Below are positions 61,503 through 64,000 of a stretch of DNA of 64,000 nucleotides, in pieces. The position numbers and the translations under genes are program-made. Each line of letters opens with the position of its first letter. The stretch's first letter is position 1. Where the stretch lies: NCBI RefSeq assembly GCF_021018895.1, contig NC_079382.1:12735001-12799000 (forward strand), read 5' to 3'. Below the pieces are notes generated by a model, which ran no database searches, was not told where the DNA came from, and saw only the letters and a list, made by a program, of their open reading frames with translations. This stretch comes from Seriola aureovittata. Its lineage: Eukaryota; Chordata; Actinopteri; Carangiformes; Carangidae.

Positions 61503-63782
61503 TAAGAAACCAGAGTTTCCTGTGGTTTTACTTTGTAAATTCCAGAAGGAACTATTTCTACTCAGAAAGCAAGAAAAAAAAGAAATAGCAAACTTGACAT
61601 GAACAGACACTGCATGTTCAGAAAGCACAACTAACATTCAGCTGTGTTGTAATTCTTCTAGTCCCAGTTTGCCCTCACAGTCGCTGGTTCAGTGAAACTG
61701 GAAAAATCACATGAAGAGAGGGGCAATAGAGAAAGCAACTAGCTGGAAACCAGCAAGCGAGTTGGCTGGAATTGAAATGAAATTGCCTCTGCCTTCTCAA
61801 ACAAGAGAGATGTCATCATTCAGTGATGTAAGATTCATGGTCTGATTTTCTCACTGGATCGCCATGAAACAGAATCCAACACAAGGCACAGATTAAGACT
61901 TGGGTCTTATAGGACTCACATACTGAGTGCACAGTTTCTGCAGGGTTCACCAAGTCAAATTTATGATTTTTAATCAAAGTATACTTTTATTAAACATTTT
62001 CATAAATAAAAGTATGATTGAAGGTATAATACAGCCTAGAATTATTTAATATTGTATCACATATGTCCAGTATTTCCAAGCACTATATCAATAATTCTCA
62101 ATGATATAATCAAACAATAGTAACTAATTTATAATATTTTTAATTAAATTGGATCTGTGAGATGTGGATAATGGATGAATAGACAGATTAACAACATAAA
62201 AGCAACGGCAAGGGCTGGAGGTTTGTCCTTTATTTATTTACATCCTGCAACCTGTAAGGGTCAATAATTCAATTTCTTGGAAAAGACTCACGTGTCAATC
62301 AAGAGCCAGGAGTTATTTAGTGCCACTCTAACTCAATGAAAGCCTAAAAACTAAATAAATTTACAATACTGTGCTGCTCCCTCTCTCCCTCTCTCTCTAA
62401 AACACTTTTTCAGAGCCAACTCACAGCTTGAAGATGGTTTCATTCTCTCTATCAAATTAGCCTGAACGTTTTGTCCTTTGCCCAGTGCTTCAGGGGAACT
62501 TGTTTCTTTCTACACTATGAACAGCTGCAAACACAAAAACACAGACGCCTAATCAAGGACGTTGGCAGAGCCGCAGCAGCCAATGGCAGAGCGAGCAGAG
62601 ATCAAGCTGGCAGAGTTCACCAGCAACCGGTTTACATCAGTGATGTAGATATGTGAGGCAGGACAACCACCACAGCCCATTTTCCAAGGAAAACAAAGAT
62701 GGAGGGGGAAGAAAATGTACATTGTCAAACTCAAAAATGATCAAGCGGAGTGCTGTTTCCTTTAGCTGGTTAAAATATTTTCTTGTGACTGCAGAGGCTC
62801 AGAGAAAAAATAATATGTCTAGCTCATCTTTTTTGTTATTCTAATGAGGCAGTTATAAATTTTTAACTGCTATTTGTTATTTCATTTTCTCTCTCATTAG
62901 CACATATGGCTGGAATTAAATCTGTATTCCCTTTAAAGCAGCTCTAATGCCCAGACACTTTTTATCACAAGATAATAAAACCCTTTATTTGCTGTCTCCC
63001 TGTGGCTGTAACTGAATCAGATGTCCTGGGGAAGTAAAAAATTTTTGAACTGATAAAAAAAGTGAAACAAAGAAGACCTGATGCTGAACTCATGATCACT
63101 GTAGAGACTCAGATCAGATGCCCCACCTTTCTCCAGCACCTCCACTACACCACAAAGCATCTCCCCTGATACCTTTCTGATGTAGGCCCGGTGCTGCGTC
63201 TGACAACTTTTGTAATTTTCTGAAACACAGCTACATCACGTAAGAATTGGAGAGGTGTGCAAAAGTAAGAAAGTGGGCATTGTAGGATTCTCTCCCCGAA
63301 CCTCTGTTTTTTTTTTTTTTTTAATTCTTCACAGACCTGCTTCACTCACTCTTTTGCACGTGGAAAACAGTGCAACACCATGGCTTCCTTTCAGGATGTC
63401 TAAAGTGTCTGTCTAAAAGTGTGTACTGTTTGATTTGATCATCTCACCTCTGTTCCCCTACCTTTGGGAGTGACAATTCAGAACAGCTATCAACTCTTTT
63501 GCTTTCAGACTTCATCATACAACCTAGTTAATTTCGAGCATACCCTAGTCTTAATGCTTTGCTGCTGCTTGTGGGAGCAAACTGTCAAATTTGACAGGAG
63601 CACTGGCCCATCTGCACAGTGAGAGGTCCCTGGTGCACATGTGCAGAGCAAAATAACATGCACAAATACACTGATCATGTTGCCTTTCTCAGGCAGCAGC
63701 CATCAAAGCTCTATGCAAATAGTAGGCCAATATCGCTAAAATAACCTGACGCACACATCAACCCCCAACATCTGAGACTACA

Positions 63783-63809
63783 CCCCCCCCCCCCCCCCCC
63801 CCCCCCCCC
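63783..63809. repeat. Poly-C run (27 C)
   Basis: Twenty-seven consecutive C. Length is uncertain, as with all long homopolymers. Confidence 0.85.
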
Positions 63810-63965
63810 AACCTTACTCCTCACCCATCACAGCATCACATTGGCAGAACATATCATGGTATGTGCCAGTGCGTCTTCCTGCCAATTAAAATTCTGTAAT
63901 AGCCAGTACCCCTTCAGCGGTGAGATGACACCTTGCAGGCCCGCACCAGTGAGGTGCTACAACAT

Positions 63966-63968
<3 letters not shown>

Positions 63969-64000
<32 letters not shown>
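63969..64000. repeat. (CA)n microsatellite cut by the window end
   Basis: CA array running to the last base of the window. Confidence 0.95.

Larger units (their letters stand above)
56161..64000. other. Region upstream of the wasf1 start codon
   Basis: No coding exon was recognised. It is expected to be the first wasf1 intron or 5' flank. It contains an old repeat at 56920-57180, a poly-G run at 58948-58962, CA arrays at 61399-61502 and 63969-64000, and a poly-C run at 63783-63809. The segment 61150-61395 is unique and of higher complexity and may be conserved noncoding DNA. Confidence 0.5.

Noticed and set aside
62540..62700. GC-richer block with ccaatgg, considered as a wasf1 untranslated first exon or promoter
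   Set aside because: No donor or start evidence ties it to wasf1; left unassigned.

Overview
This is vertebrate, almost certainly teleost-fish, nuclear DNA. The genes are split into many GT-AG exons, the intergenic DNA is AT-rich, and long CA/GT microsatellites are abundant. Several interspersed repeats resemble those common in ray-finned and especially percomorph fish: a tRNA-derived SINE, Tc1-like elements with terminal inverted repeats (TIRs), and a TTAA-flanked piggyBac-like MITE. No bacterial, viral or CRISPR-type system is visible.

Three protein-coding genes are supported exon by exon. (1) ccdc167 (minus, 7960-9756, 4 coding exons, 105 aa) encodes a small coiled-coil, tail-anchored membrane protein. 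(2) kif25 (plus, 10395-18109, 15 coding exons, 601 aa) encodes a kinesin-14-type C-terminal motor. It lies head-to-head with ccdc167, with start codons 638 bp apart, so the gap is a likely shared promoter region. (3) wasf1/WAVE1 (minus, 22810-56160, 8 coding exons, 537 aa) encodes the Rac-pathway Arp2/3 activator and lies tail-to-tail with kif25. In all three genes the chosen splice sites keep frame throughout and rebuild family-length proteins.

Layout: 1-7.9 kb is gene-free, with a SINE, microsatellites and old repeats. 8-18 kb holds the ccdc167/kif25 pair. 18-21.3 kb is intergenic. 21.3-56.2 kb is wasf1, whose 11.4-kb fourth intron and 11.2-kb second intron carry most of the repeats and possible regulatory DNA. 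56.2-64 kb lies upstream of the wasf1 start codon. It may hold untranslated first exons, but none could be identified.

The main novelty lies in wasf1 intron 4. A 51-nt and an 84-nt segment each have convincing splice sites, are open, and have phase 0/0. They fit the phase-0 junction of exons 4 and 5 and would add residues to the basic linker of WAVE1, the first one a tyrosine-rich peptide. I know of no counterpart in the human WAVE1 sequence. Other points: UG repeats inside two kif25 acceptor tracts, a CA repeat next to a frame-neutral wasf1 exon, a perfect RFX-type palindrome, and nested Tc1-type insertions. Protein identities rest on recalled family sequences; no search was run.
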